DNA from: Rhodamnia argentea
Lineage: Eukaryota > Streptophyta > Magnoliopsida > Myrtales > Myrtaceae
NCBI RefSeq assembly: GCF_020921035.1
Contig: NC_063156.1
Location: forward strand, 2,418,001 to 2,482,000
Length of the DNA stretch: 64,000 bases
Direction: 5' to 3'
Part shown: positions 12,059-23,547 of the stretch, in pieces
Position numbering within the stretch: the stretch's first letter is position 1
Layout: every line of letters begins with the position of its first letter
The notes under the pieces: model-generated
The model's database searches: none
Told to the model about the DNA's origin: nothing
Seen by the model: only the letters and a program-made list of their open reading frames with translations
Translations under genes and position numbers: made by a program

Positions 12059-12560
12059 CGTCCAACGGCCGCGCAAGAGTGGCGACGAAGAGGACGAGCG
12101 AGGGTTGTCGAGCATCCGATGGCCGCCGACGGCTGTCTTCCGTCCTCAAGGAGTGACGATCTTCGATGGAGCAAATTTAGGGTTTTGCCTGTTTGCTTTG
12201 GGGAGGAGCGTAGGTTGCTAGCGTCGTTTTCATTTTGGCCAAAATTGGAAGATCGACCAAAGGGAAAAAGCCCAATTGTTTTTGTAAAAGTGTTTTGTGC
12301 TGGGAAGTTACTCCGAAGTAAAAATTTGCACTTATTTTCAAACGAATTTCTATTTCAGAAATAGAAATTTTAAGCCATTATCAAACAAATTTTCCTGTCA
12401 GAAGTAAAAATTTGTTTCAGTTATCAAACGCATTTCTCTATCAGAAATCAACTTCCGAAGCAGAAATAGAAAAAGCTACTTACGCTAAAAAGCAGAAGCT
12501 GAAAAATTCACTTCTTGCTAGAATGACTTCTGGAACAGAGAAGTGTTATCATGCACTACC

Positions 12561-13632
12561 TTTAAGACTCAACTATACTTTCGCACCAAGTTTCGAGACT
12601 TCTTGTGAATTTATCCCAAAGCAAATACGCAATGTCCGAGCTCCAAACTCCAAAGCATCGCTCACCTAATAATCAGTAAAGGGGACCAAACCAATTGCAC
12701 AAGTAAATATGCAAGCAAGTTATTGGATTTAAGCATTTATATTTAAAAGGAAAATGTCTTTCAAATCGTTGAATTTTCTCGAGACAAACGAATTGAATCC
12801 CTTAGAATACACACATCATAAAGGCGATGGTTATATAATCGTTTGAAATGCTTCGACAAATTAATTGAGCCCTTAAATAAGCGGCCTATTAGATAAAATG
12901 ACGAAGCTTTGTGACCCCGATCATTTAAAAGTCCAATTAGGTTATGTCGTGTGTGACTGAGTAAATCGATTTCAATTTTACTAACACATCATTTGATATC
13001 TCAAATATACCTACAATATTTGCACACATGAAGTTGGGATAATTTGCATGCATCTATGCATATCAGTTCGAATATCCATGTTAAATGGGAGAAAGATCTA
13101 TCGGTGAAACTCCATTTTTCTCTTTCCGTGAAAATGTTGGTCAGAACAGAAGGAATCCAGCTTTAGTGGGGAGAGTTGCAGTGGAGAGGCACCCAAAGGG
13201 AGAGAGACCACATCAGACGAAGAATAAAACTTGACCATCCACCACTAATCTCATTACATCGATCCGCGTGCGACAATTCCTTGTCCCATGATGTAACAAT
13301 CCAACGTTTAATCCCACCCGAATTACCAAACTACCCCTCTCCCCCTCTTTCTCGTACGTGTGGGTTCGAGTTCATACGCTCTTCATACAGGGAGTCGGCT
13401 GGTTATAACGCATGGAATCACATGCTTTCTCTCTCTTGTGTTTTTTTTTTTGTTTTTTTGGGGGGGGTGGTGGGGAGGTGGGTGTGTTTGCAACTTTTGG
13501 GCTTTAAGACCAGCAAGCAGCTTGAAAGGAAAGTTGGCGATTTTTTTCCTTCTCAAACACTCCATTAAAAGCTTTTTCCTCCTCTCTTTTCCCAGTCTTC
13601 ACTTCACCTTTTTCAGCTTCCTCTTAAGAGCC
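12561..13632. other. Intergenic DNA and Dof gene upstream region
   Basis: No gene is seen. The proximal 200 bp before 13633 contains a T11 run, a T7 run and a G-rich run (13441-13482) and pyrimidine-rich leader-like sequence (ctcctctcttttccc) just before the Dof start codon. Confidence 0.5.
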
Positions 13633-15031
13633 ATGGACAGCACACCCCCATCTCAGTGGACTGCACAGGTACTCCTCCTCCTCCTCATCTCTCCCCCCAC
13701 AACACAATCATTTTCAGCTGAGAATTTTTCTCTGCTCAAATTGTGGGATGAAAAACTTTTTCCCCTCTCTTTTGTTCGATTGCTTTGTTCCCTTCCTTCC
13801 CCTTGGACTTCAAATCAAAAAGAAAAAAAGGGAAGGGATGGGGGGAGGAAAAGGAAAAGCACCTTTTTTTAACCTACGAGATGATGTTCAGCAAGCAAGA
13901 CCCTCCACTAAATACGCTCGAATTTATGTTGCTGTCGTTTTGGAGATCTTTCTTGAGTCCTTGAAAGTACTGCCTACCCTTTTTCTAATCCATCTTTTCC
14001 TCCTGTCTTCCTTCTGAAAAGTTATGGTAATCTCTCTTCCAAAAGCCTTGAAAGCACCTTCTTTTGCCTTGGTTTTCTCTGTCTTTGTTTGTTTCCTTCT
14101 CTTGTTCCCCTCGTCTCTCTCCGTATTCTGTTTTCTTCATGCCTTCCTTCCTTCCTTCCTATGGTTCTTTGAATTTCAGGGATTCATTGGGGTGATTAAT
14201 GGTAACCCCTCGATGGAAGTAGCATCATCGTCGAGGCCCGTGTCTGTGAGCTTGCAAGAGATCAAGACTACTACTTGTGGAACCACGACGACAAGCAGGC
14301 CGCAAAAGGATCAAGCCCTGAACTGCCCAAGGTGCACTTCGAGCAACACCAAGTTCTGCTACTACAACAACTACAGCCTCTCTCAGCCCAGGTACTTCTG
14401 TAAGACCTGCAGGAGGTACTGGACCGAGGGTGGGTCCCTCAGGAATGTCCCCGTGGGTGGTGGCTCCAGGAAGAACAAGAGACCCTCTTCGTCGACTTCT
14501 TCTTCACCATCATCGAAGATCATCAAGCTTCCTGAAAACCCTAAGGCCCATGAAGCCCAACAAGACCTAAACCTGACATACCCACCCGATACCACTACTA
14601 CTACTGATCAACACAGTCTCAGGAGCAGCAGTGGAATTATTGCTTCTTCTTCAATGGGATTGAGCTTAAGCTCCTTCATGCCGCCCATGCCTGTAGTAAC
14701 TGACTCAAGCTCCAATTTTTATGCAGCCGGTGGCTTAAATTTCCATCATCTTCTTGGACTCAAACCACCGACAACCTCACTGGGTAGTTTTTCTGGGGAT
14801 GGGTTCGAGAGTGCTGGTTTTCTTGGGAACCTCCAAGGGTTGCAAGACAGTGGCAATGGCGATAACAATAATGATGGCGCAAAGCTGTTTTTCCCTGTGG
14901 AGGATGGTTTGAAGCATCAAGTGACTGCAACTACTGGTGTTGATGGTCAGTTTGGTCTTCAAAGCAGAGGACAAGGAGATCATTCAAATGGGTATTGGAA
15001 TGGAGTGTTGGGCACTGGACGATCATGGTGA
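13633..15031 (+). CDS. Dof-type zinc-finger transcription factor
   Basis: Two exons: 13633-13668 (12 codons, [12 protein letters not shown]) and 14180-15031, joined in phase 0 through a GT-AG intron of 511 bp; product 295 residues. The tiny first exon ending in W-T-(A)-Q before a Gly is a known layout of one Dof clade. The Dof domain is at about residues 59-113: CPRC then CKTC in the C-X2-C-X21-C-X2-C arrangement, followed by [20 protein letters not shown] and a basic RKNKR tail. It binds AAAG cores in plant promoters. Downstream are Ser/Thr- and Asn-rich regions, a QDLNL motif, an FFPVEDGLK block and a GYWNGVLG tail near the C-terminus, which place it with the Dof4.6/Dof2.x/DAG-like group rather than the cyclic Dof factors. 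A frame starting at 14024 would read through the intron and is rejected as the start. Confidence 0.93.
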
Positions 15032-15480
15032 TCGATTGAGAAAGATTAGTATTCGATCATGATCATCACACACTATTCAAGGGTTTGGTTTTTTTTACCT
15101 TTAACGTTTCATTTCTTCTCTTGGGATTGGATCAACTTGGTTGGGTTGGAGAGTTTGATGGGAACTAACAATCAGGGTAACATGGTGTTTTTCACCCTCT
15201 CCTTTCTTTCTCTTGCTTTATTATTCTCTCTCTCTCTCTCTCTCTCCTTTGTCTCTGAAGCTAGTCTTGGAATACTGTATTATGTGTTCTCAAGCATGGA
15301 ATGGAGAACTGGAGATTAGCGTAAACGAAGTCAAATGGTCGTTACTAGGTTTTGTATAGTTTCAAGATGTCTGAACGGTTTGATTTGGTAAATCATCTGT
15401 ACGAGTATGTTCGCTGTTACCTTCTTTTTTCCTTTTCTCCCCTGAGCATGAATGAGTTGGAGTTATGGCTGACAATCCCT

Positions 15481-15483
<3 letters not shown>

Positions 15484-15511
<28 letters not shown>
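15484..15511. repeat. (CT)14 microsatellite
   Basis: Perfect ct dinucleotide run about 450 bp downstream of the Dof stop codon. A shorter run lies at 15235-15246. Confidence 0.95.
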
Positions 15512-15518
<7 letters not shown>

Positions 15519-16276
15519 GCTTTGAAGACGAGTCAGAGAAGGGTAGGTCTTATCAGCAACATCTGGGTCTCTGAGAGATTCGTTTCTTCTTCTTCTGTTT
15601 TTTCCCTCCATGAAAGCAGCAGCTTCATGGAATAAAGTTGGGATCTGATCTGAAGAAAGATTAATTACCAGAAAGATGGGAAAGGACCAGCTAGGGCGGG
15701 TACGACCCATCACCTTTTGCCTCACATGGCATGCCACTTTGAAACTCATGATGATGGTGATGATGCAGGCTCCTCTTTTGACGATTAGATTACTCCTGTC
15801 ATCACAAGAACAGATAGAGAAACCTTTGCTTTGTAGTGCCCCTACGGGCCTACACTGTTTATCCAACCATCTAAAAAAAATAAAAAGTTAATACATCGAC
15901 CGTTTTCAGCTCATGCATTATCGGTATTTCGAAAATCGAAAGATGTGTATGAAGTATGTTTATAAGTGTGCTGCATATACTCGTTAACAATATCTTATTT
16001 TGGATAACGTCGGTCATGTTAAAAAGTAAGATTCGAACGCGATATACCTTTTTAGATGGTGCTGGTAAATTTGATACTGTTCAGCTCAAGAATTTTACTT
16101 TCACCCATCTCTCACCATTTCTCGTTGCAACCAGTCAGTCCAAATGTGGTTGGATACATGCTGATGGCAATGTGATCCATTCCCATGAAAGATCATTGCT
16201 CATTGCAAACTCCAATGGAAATATTCCGAGCTGCTTTTGTTCATTTGACGACAAAGCAGCTGCCAGATTTTCACGA

Positions 16277-16282
<6 letters not shown>

Positions 16283-16312
<30 letters not shown>
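16283..16312. repeat. (TC)15 microsatellite
   Basis: Perfect dinucleotide run in the Dof-PPR intergenic space. Confidence 0.95.
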
Positions 16313-16314
<2 letters not shown>

Positions 16315-18112
16315 CAACATCAGCAGGGCCCTCCCACCAAAACATTCCCCTCGGCCAGGGCAACCGCGAGGGACACCTTAATCTCTCATCCTCTTACCAA
16401 AATCTACGCGATGTCGACCTTCGACGCCCCCCATACACAGATCCATTCGTTCATCCCAAACGTGCATTTTGCATTCCCATGCTCGACAGCCGGCTGTCGA
16501 TGTGAGAACAGTTCGAAATGGAATGGAGGAGACCCTTTTGAAGATCGAATGAGCATCGGTCTGGTCGAGAGAATCCGATGAATGCTGGGTCCGGGTCGGC
16601 CAACGGTGATCTGGAACTTTGAGTTGCCGACTGCGCACGTTCGCTGCCGTTATGTTTGAGCCGTGGAGGTGAAAGCAATTCTTCATGATTCATCATCATT
16701 AGTGGTATTATCATATGAGGAAATTGGTCAGTGGAATTGGGCGGGTGCCACCACCCCCACCACCACTATTTTCATGAAAAAGGGTCACTTTCTTGCCAAA
16801 CTTGGGGCCATCTAACTTCCCTCTGCTTCTCCTTGAAGCTTTCTCTTTGTTCCTCTAGATTTGTCGATGCAATGGGCAGGACTTCAAATATCCCTTGGCC
16901 CCTGTACGTTCGGCGATAATTGCTAAATGTGCATGATGAAAAATGACCCATTAAACTTTTGTCCTGCGCTGCTGTCCACGATTGCGTTAATGCCGTTGCT
17001 CTTAGAAGACCAATGGTCGTGTCGATCCGAAGCACACGCTTATGTTCAACTAGATCGTTGCGCTTGGCGGACTCCAGAATCGAGGGTTTCTCTTTAGAGT
17101 CCAAAAGAGATCCGATTCACAAGATGGCTTCCTATAATGTGATTGCTTGATTTTGGGAGAAGCACATAAAGGGTAGAGGTGGTAAATGAAAGGGTACGAT
17201 TCATTTGTGAGAAATAAGCTCGTATTGACTAGCTGGTTTTAACAAAGCTCAAGAGGTTCATCATACAAGCATAGGGTATTAGGTATCAAGGTGTGCAGAA
17301 TGTCATCTTCAGTTCTTGACTTCTCGGTAGCCTTTCCTACTCATTTCGATTCGGATTAATTGCTTCAAGGATGGAGAAGATGTCCAAAAGGTCGAAATGA
17401 TAATACCCTTTGAAGGCGACCGCTAGAAAGCTAAATCACTTATCGTCAAGCTACCGTCGAGTTTTGTAACTTTTAAATTGTGTGATTAAGCCCTAGAAGT
17501 GTATTCACCTACTTTCATGGCCTCTTCACTTTCGACTATTGAATAATGCCGATGTAACATATATTAGAATATTTAGAACAACATACTTCATACGTTCAAA
17601 TTGGATGAAATTAACAGAATTCTTGATTACACTAATTGGATAATTTTTGAGATCTAATTATATATGTTAATAATTATTAGCGTATATATGCTGCAATATA
17701 TGATAATCATAGTTTGTATTGACAAATCGAGAACTCATCCGACTAAATTGTCAATAGAGCAGACAACAACTCGCGATAATCATTACAGTTTTGACTTCTC
17801 CGAGCGACACGTTGAAAAGTCAACAACCAGCTGTGCAACTTTTGTCGACAAATCGACCAGATTTCCCTTGAACTGTCTTGACCATAACCTCCGGGGACCT
17901 TATCAGTCAACATGGAAAGCACAAGGATTAAACTGGAAAGAAACTAAAAGTAGAGGGACTCAATGTGTGAATTTAGTGAATACAATAAGGCCATGGCGGG
18001 TTTTATCATGTTTGCGTAACCAAACAGGGCTACTTTCATCTCGTCCCTCCAATTTTTCCTTCAATACTGGCTTGTCCGCCTTTTCTCCCTGTCGTCACAA
18101 TCACGGCCCAAC

Positions 18113-20692
18113 ATGGCTGCGAGCATGTTGGAGCCACTCCCGGTCACTGTCTCCCAACCGAAGCCACCGTCGCTCGGCCGTGGCTCCGACGACGGTAGTC
18201 CCCACAAGGCAACCGCCATTCCCTTTCCGAAGGTTCGACAATCGCACGGACCTATGCAAGCTGCTCAACTCTCGCACCGTACACACGTGACTCTCCTTGA
18301 CGAACCCGTCGATTCCTACACCTACGCTTCGGTTCTTGAACCTTGCGAGTGCCCGAATCTCGGGAAGCAAGTGCACGGACACGCCCTCAAATGTGGGTTT
18401 TGCGGGCATGAGTTTGTGGAGACCAAGTTGCTCCAAATGTATGGCAAGTGTGGTCGTTTGGACGATGCGTTTAGGGTGTTCGATGAAATGCCTCAGAGGA
18501 ACTTGTACTCTTGGGCAGGCATTATAGGTGCTTGTTTGGATCGTGGGTATTTCGAGGAGGGTCTCTTATTATTTCGGGAACTACAACTCGAGGACATTGA
18601 GCTGGAGTTTTTCTTGTTCCCTATTGCGATGAAGATGTGTAGCGGCCTTGACGCAGTAGAATTAGGTAGACAAATGCATGGGATGGTGATCAAGCACCAA
18701 CATTTGTCCAATATCTACGTGTGCAATGCTCTTATAGATATGTACGGCAAGTGTGGAAGCTTAGAAGACGCAAAGAGAGTTTTGGAGAGTATAACTCAGA
18801 GGGATCGCGTCTCGTGGAATTCTGTCATTACAGCATGTATTGCCAATGGCATGGTCTATGAGGCATTAGAGTGTTTGGAGAAGATGCTTCGTGTGGACGG
18901 TTTGGTGCCGAATCTTGTTTCATGGAGTGCCGTCATTGGAGGATTCTCGCAGAATGGTTATGATGAGGAAGCCATTGACCTGCTAGCAAGAATGATTATG
19001 GAAGGGTTTAAACCGAATGCACGGACTCTGGCCAGTGTTCTTCCATCTTGTGCCAGACTACAAGAGCTAAAGCTTGGAAGAGAAATCCACGGCTATATAA
19101 CAAGACACAAGTTCATGTATAACTCTTACGTTGTGAATGGTTTAGTAGATGTGTACAGAAGATGTAGGGACGTGACAAGTGCTGAAAACATGTTTGAAAA
19201 TTTTTCTGTCCAAAATGAAGTAGCTTACAACACCATGATGGTTGGGTATTTGGAGAACGGTGAAATACAGAAAGCCAGGGCATTGTTTGACAGAATGGAA
19301 CAAGAAGGTGTCAAGAAGAGTACTATCTCATGGAATTCACTCATTTCAGGTTATGTAGACAACTCCCTGTTTGACGCAGCTTTGGAACTGTACCTTTGTA
19401 TGCTATCCGAAGAAGGGGTTCAACCTGATTCTTTTACTTTGGGAAGTGTTGTAACTGCTTGTGCTAATGTGGCTTCTTTGAGACAAGGAAAGGAGATGCA
19501 TTCTCATGCGATTGTTCTAGGCTTGCATTCCAGTCCCTTTGTAGGTGGGGCCTTGGTGGAGATGTACAGCAAGTGCCGTGACATGGTAGCGGCGCAGTCG
19601 GCATTCGATCAAGTGGCTGAACGGGACACGACAACATGGAATGCTCTAATATCAGGTTATTCCCGCTGCAATGAGATCGAAAATATTCAAAGACTTGTCA
19701 AAAGGATGAAGCAGGATGATTTCGAGCCAAACATCTACACCTGGAACAGTATCCTTGCTGGTTATGTGGAGAACGGCCATCACGATTCGGCTATGATCTT
19801 GTTCTCTGATATGCAGAGTGCAAGGTTTAGGCCTGATGCCTACACAATTGCAATGATCCTAACAGCATCCTCTAGATTGGGAACAATGGACCGAGGCAAG
19901 CAGTGCCATGCCTACTCAATCAGGTGTGAGTATGAATCTGATGTCTACATTGGAGCTGCCCTAGTCGACATGTACGCTAAATCCGGCAGCATCATGCACG
20001 CTATGCGGGCTTACGACAAAATTGCGAATCCTAACTTGGTGTCTCACAATGCCATGCTGACTGGATATGCAATGCACGGTCTTGGAGAAGAGGGAATTTC
20101 TCTGTTCCGTAGACTACTAGTGGAGGGATGCGAACCGGATCGTGTAACTTTCTTATCTGTTCTCTCATGTTGTGTCCATGCCGGAACGGTTGAAACTGGT
20201 TGCCATTTCTTTGACTTGATGGCGCGCTATAATGTGAAGTCCACGCTAAAGCATTACACTTGTATGGTTGATCTACTAAGCCGTGCTGGGCAGCTCTCTG
20301 AAGCGCATGAACTTATAGTGAAGATGCCGGTGGAACCGGATGCAGTGGTGTGGAGTGCATTGCTCGGTGGCTGTGTTATCTGTGGTAATGTGGATGTCGG
20401 AGAGATTGCAGCCCAGAAGCTTATAGAGTTGGAACCAGACAATGCTGGTAACTACACCCTGTTAGCAAATTTATATGCTCATGCAGGCAGATGGTCCGAT
20501 TTGGCAAGAATGAGAAGGATGATGAAAGATCGGGGAATGCAGAAGAGACCAGGCTGTAGTTGGATAGAAGACAAAGACCAAGCTCATGTTTTTCTTGCCT
20601 GTGACATGTCTCATGATAGAACACATGAGATATACGATGCTCTTGATACTTTATCAGTTCACATGAAAAAGGGTTTTGTAATGTGTATATAA
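18113..20692 (+). CDS. Pentatricopeptide repeat protein, PLS class with E/E+ tail
   Basis: An uninterrupted frame of 859 residues, intronless like most plant PPR genes. After a roughly 60-residue Ser/Pro/Thr-rich leader suited to plastid or mitochondrial import, tandem PPR units of P, L and S type fill the chain up to about residue 710; examples are [53 protein letters not shown] and [17 protein letters not shown]. The C-terminus shows the E1 block ([14 protein letters not shown]...), the E2 block ([15 protein letters not shown]...RMMKDRGM) and an E+ part beginning PGCSWIE. It stops after IYDALDTL with no DYW deaminase domain. Family knowledge: such proteins bind single organelle transcripts and guide C-to-U editing together with a DYW partner acting in trans. 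The target RNA cannot be told from the sequence. Tail-to-tail with the next gene. Confidence 0.93.
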   Translation: MAASMLEPLPVTVSQPKPPSLGRGSDDGSPHKATAIPFPKVRQSHGPMQAAQLSHRTHVTLLDEPVDSYTYASVLEPCECPNLGKQVHGHALKCGFCGHEFVETKLLQMYGKCGRLDDAFRVFDEMPQRNLYSWAGIIGACLDRGYFEEGLLLFRELQLEDIELEFFLFPIAMKMCSGLDAVELGRQMHGMVIKHQHLSNIYVCNALIDMYGKCGSLEDAKRVLESITQRDRVSWNSVITACIANGMVYEALECLEKMLRVDGLVPNLVSWSAVIGGFSQNGYDEEAIDLLARMIMEGFKPNARTLASVLPSCARLQELKLGREIHGYITRHKFMYNSYVVNGLVDVYRRCRDVTSAENMFENFSVQNEVAYNTMMVGYLENGEIQKARALFDRMEQEGVKKSTISWNSLISGYVDNSLFDAALELYLCMLSEEGVQPDSFTLGSVVTACANVASLRQGKEMHSHAIVLGLHSSPFVGGALVEMYSKCRDMVAAQSAFDQVAERDTTTWNALISGYSRCNEIENIQRLVKRMKQDDFEPNIYTWNSILAGYVENGHHDSAMILFSDMQSARFRPDAYTIAMILTASSRLGTMDRGKQCHAYSIRCEYESDVYIGAALVDMYAKSGSIMHAMRAYDKIANPNLVSHNAMLTGYAMHGLGEEGISLFRRLLVEGCEPDRVTFLSVLSCCVHAGTVETGCHFFDLMARYNVKSTLKHYTCMVDLLSRAGQLSEAHELIVKMPVEPDAVVWSALLGGCVICGNVDVGEIAAQKLIELEPDNAGNYTLLANLYAHAGRWSDLARMRRMMKDRGMQKRPGCSWIEDKDQAHVFLACDMSHDRTHEIYDALDTLSVHMKKGFVMCI

Positions 20693-20838
20693 TTGTCAAG
20701 TCTCATGACGAGCAACTGCTCCATTTCAATTTGTATAAAAATTACTTAATAGTCCAAAAGGTTCGTCTGTGCAACTAGCATCTTCTAGTAACAAGTGGGC
20801 AAAAAGGGGGCTGATTTTTATATCCCAAGGACCATGGC

Positions 20839-23547
20839 TCAGTACATGCCGACTGATTCAAGAACCCGACGAGCTTGAATGTGCAGTGCTGTCAATCTCT
20901 GGTCTGCATCAAGAGTTGAGCCAAATTGACTAGCTGCCCATATCAAGGATGCAGATTTCTCCCCCAGAAGCTGCCTTATATCTTCGTGAATAGTTGCCAT
21001 TGGAGACTTGTCCCTCCCGTTTACATGCCCTATGAGCAGCAGCAAGAATTCCCCACACTTCAACCTGATCAGAGAGCGAAAAGTCGTTTTCATGAACTTC
21101 TTCATCTGATAGCAAGAACTGTCAGAAAAAAAAAAGGCTTTGATTTGGGTTAAAGAGCTGCCTGAGGTTCTCGTCGATTTGTTTGTCCCTTATGAGCTCT
21201 GCAACTTCCTCGATTCCATGGCATGATTCAAAGTCCTGTAGCAAAAGATGCAAATTCTTCAATGACATGTCTACGTCAGTCTCAACCATTAATGCATGAC
21301 GAAAAATGCTTGCAACAAAGGAATGGCGCCTGGAAACAGGGGAGGCAGCCTCAAGCAATGCTTGCAACTGTTGGACAAGATTGTAGTTATATGCCACGCG
21401 GCCATTCTTTAACTCCTTCAGCAATCACAAGTGCCCGTCTAATGAAAAAACTTATCTTGTGGGATTTCAGATCATAAATTGAACGTCATATAATGCCATG
21501 CAACTACAACAAACTGAACCAATCACATCGGCTATGTTATAAACAACACTGCTACAGTATGGACAAAACCTCTAAAAAGTTGATGAATTCGACATTCTAG
21601 AAATCCGATCGAGTAACTTCGCTTTTGTCCGTATTGAAGTAAGAAAGGAGAGATATACCAGCTGATTGGCTGACGAATCTAACATGATAGAAATCAGAGC
21701 ATCCAAGCAAGCACCTTGCTCCAGCACTCCCCGAGTGGAAAGTATGTTCATCAAAACCTGTCCATTACCAAATGTATCTCAATCCAACAGCTAAGATACA
21801 CGGACTCAGATTTATCAGTAAACATAGGCTCTCAAACTCATAAGAAAATAGTTCATTTATTCCGCTCAAAATCGGAATGAGATATATAATTTGGAATGTG
21901 GTGGTAAACAAAGAACGGATCCGAAGATCTTAATAGAAGCCATCATTTCATAGGAAATAATCATTCCACTATACTCAATGCCTTTACTTTACAGCTGATC
22001 AAACTGAAGTGCAATGAAACCTCTGAGTCCCACATACTCCAAACCCTCCAGTTCCTCATCCTCAAAGCAAGAATTTTTTTCACATTTCAAGCGAGTGGTT
22101 GTCATATTAAATAACACGTGATCTAACCATATCAAAATCATACGATTGTTATCTCAAGATCAATGCCAAGAGTCCAGCACAAATCTATGTCTATCAATGG
22201 TGCATTTGAACCGGGCCTATACGTACAGGAATAGCCTTGTGCTGATGCGCCAAGATGGTGCTCTCCGTGTGAAGAAGACAGCAACCTTCTAAAACTCGAA
22301 GCGCCAGCGCAGCTTCGGCATCCGTCGACGGACTAGTTATTTTCAGAGGGTCAACGCCAAAAATATGATCCAAACTTGCCACATTGCCCTCCTCTGCATC
22401 TTTTAATGAATGTTGAAACAAGACTGGAACCACTGCAAGTTTTCAAACAGACAAACATGAGTAAAACCAACCCCAAAAAGTCATATGAAGGGAGATTCAT
22501 TGCTCATATTTAGCTCTTGCAATAAAGTACTTTTGATTCCAGAACATGTGCTCATTTGACTGAAACGTCATTGGCCTGCTTCGCTAAGTGGTGCAACAGA
22601 TACATCATGTGCCTCTTCTTTGATGGCCATTGGAAAACTCCATCAGCTCTGGTGTCATCAATTTGTCGATTTATATTTTCCTGATACAAGAGTTCTTCGA
22701 GCATACAATTTGATCTGGCACAGAAGAGTGTCCCTATACACTCATCTACCAACTCCTAGTTCAGCTCAAACATCGAATCAAGCACATAAACTAGAATGAC
22801 AAACAATGATGGTTTGGAATACTAGCTCCTCTCCATCTCCATCAAACGAGTAAAATCAAAATCTACTAACTATTTCATCCTTTTTCTAGCTAACAAGCAG
22901 AATTTTAAGTCTCCGATCATCGAGGAATTCCACCAGCAACCAACTCCGAAATGCTAAATCCGCCTTCACACACAGGCGCACGCACACAAACACACACAAT
23001 TGAGAGCGAAACGCCGGAGCTCAGGAATGAACTGGCCCTGAGGTTTCGAATGATTAACATTGTTGGCTCGGTTAACCAAAAACATTCAAATCGTCTCGTT
23101 ATTCCGCTCTTCTCCTTTCCAACAAACACAAATGGATGAGGAAATCCAGAAGCAACCAAACCTCTAAATCCAAAATCCAAATAGAATCGGCAATCAGAGA
23201 GCACAATGAGAGCAACAACCTTGGAGCTCGCGCACGGACTGGCTGAGAGAGAACAGTTCGATGGTGGTATCGGACTCGGAGACGGATCGGAGGAACTTGA
23301 GGAGACTACGGAGGCCACGCACGCGGAGGAAGGAGAACTCGGCGCGAGCGTCTCTGAGGCCGGTCCGGAGGGCGAGGGTCACTTCCCGGTACACTCTCTG
23401 CTTCGTGAGCGAGCCGACGAGCTCCTCCACCACCGCGAGCGGCGAGTCCTGGTCGGACTCAGGGGAGGCGTCGGCTTCGGCGTTGGGGTTGGGGTGGGGG
23501 TTGCTCTTCTTCAGTGCGTCGCTCCATAGAGGTTTCCTCAGGTACAT
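20839..23547 (-). CDS. Cdc14/SIN-component-like armadillo-type protein
   Basis: Five exons on the minus strand: 23547-23220, 22432-22227, 21757-21659, 21235-21162 and 21064-20839. Phases (1, 0, 0, 2) close exactly, giving 310 residues. Introns 1-3 are GT-AG; intron 4 (21161-21065) must start with GC (CTCAG|GCAGCT), because only this join restores the conserved L-R-L-K-C-G-E-F passage. The protein starts MYLRKPLWSDALKK, has a conserved REVTLALRTGLRDARAEFS...LRSLLKFLRS helix pair, the block HIFGVDPLKITSPSTDAE, then ALRVLEGCCLLH, LSTRGVLEQGACLDAL and GEKSASLIWAASQFGSTLD. This matches my memory of a single-copy plant family annotated after fission-yeast Cdc14, a septation-initiation-network component (Pfam CDC14, not the phosphatase). 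The plant function is not established. The family name is moderately certain; the gene structure is firmer. Confidence 0.85.
21065..21161 (-). other. GC-AG intron of the Cdc14-like gene
   Basis: A 97-bp intron with donor AG|GCAGCT and acceptor GATCAG|GTTGAAG on the minus strand. No GT dinucleotide near the exon end would keep the frame. A T-rich tract followed by CTGACAG lies in its middle. Confidence 0.75.

Larger units (their letters stand above)
11182..12560. mobile_element. Non-autonomous DNA transposon with long degenerate inverted ends
   Basis: The left end GGTAGTGCATGATAACACT (11182-11200) is repeated inverted at 12542-12560. Further similarity continues inward: cggaagtcattctagca near 11222 matches tgctagaatgacttctgg near 12515 read in reverse, and both subterminal regions carry short units such as gaagtaaaaatttg and atcaaacgcatttct. 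The style resembles plant hAT-like elements, but I could not see a clean target duplication. The interior (about 11440-12180) is much richer in GC and CpG than the ends and looks like acquired, once-coding DNA. No transposase is present. Confidence 0.7.
15032..18112. other. Dof 3' region and intergenic DNA up to the PPR gene
   Basis: The first few hundred bases are probably Dof 3' untranslated sequence. It contains three CT microsatellites (15235-15246, 15484-15511, 16283-16312). Short frames such as 15956-16381 and 16378-16686 run across the microsatellites and match nothing. The frame 17664-18290 overlaps the PPR start in another frame and looks accidental. Confidence 0.5.

Noticed and set aside
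14024..15031. A 335-codon plus-strand frame covering the Dof domain with its own ATG
   Set aside because: Its first 50 or so codons are pyrimidine-rich intron sequence ending in a good acceptor (tttcag), and the 13633 mini-exon gives the family's usual start in the right phase.
17664..18290. A 208-codon frame overlapping the PPR start
   Set aside because: It has no domain, overlaps in another frame, and begins in AT-rich non-coding DNA.
22552..22752. A 66-codon minus-strand open stretch inside intron 1 of the Cdc14-like gene
   Set aside because: It does not fit between exons 1 and 2, whose phases already join exactly; it has no ATG start and no family I know.
23206..23529. Plus-strand frames opposite exon 1 of the Cdc14-like gene
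   Set aside because: These are antisense shadows of a conserved exon.
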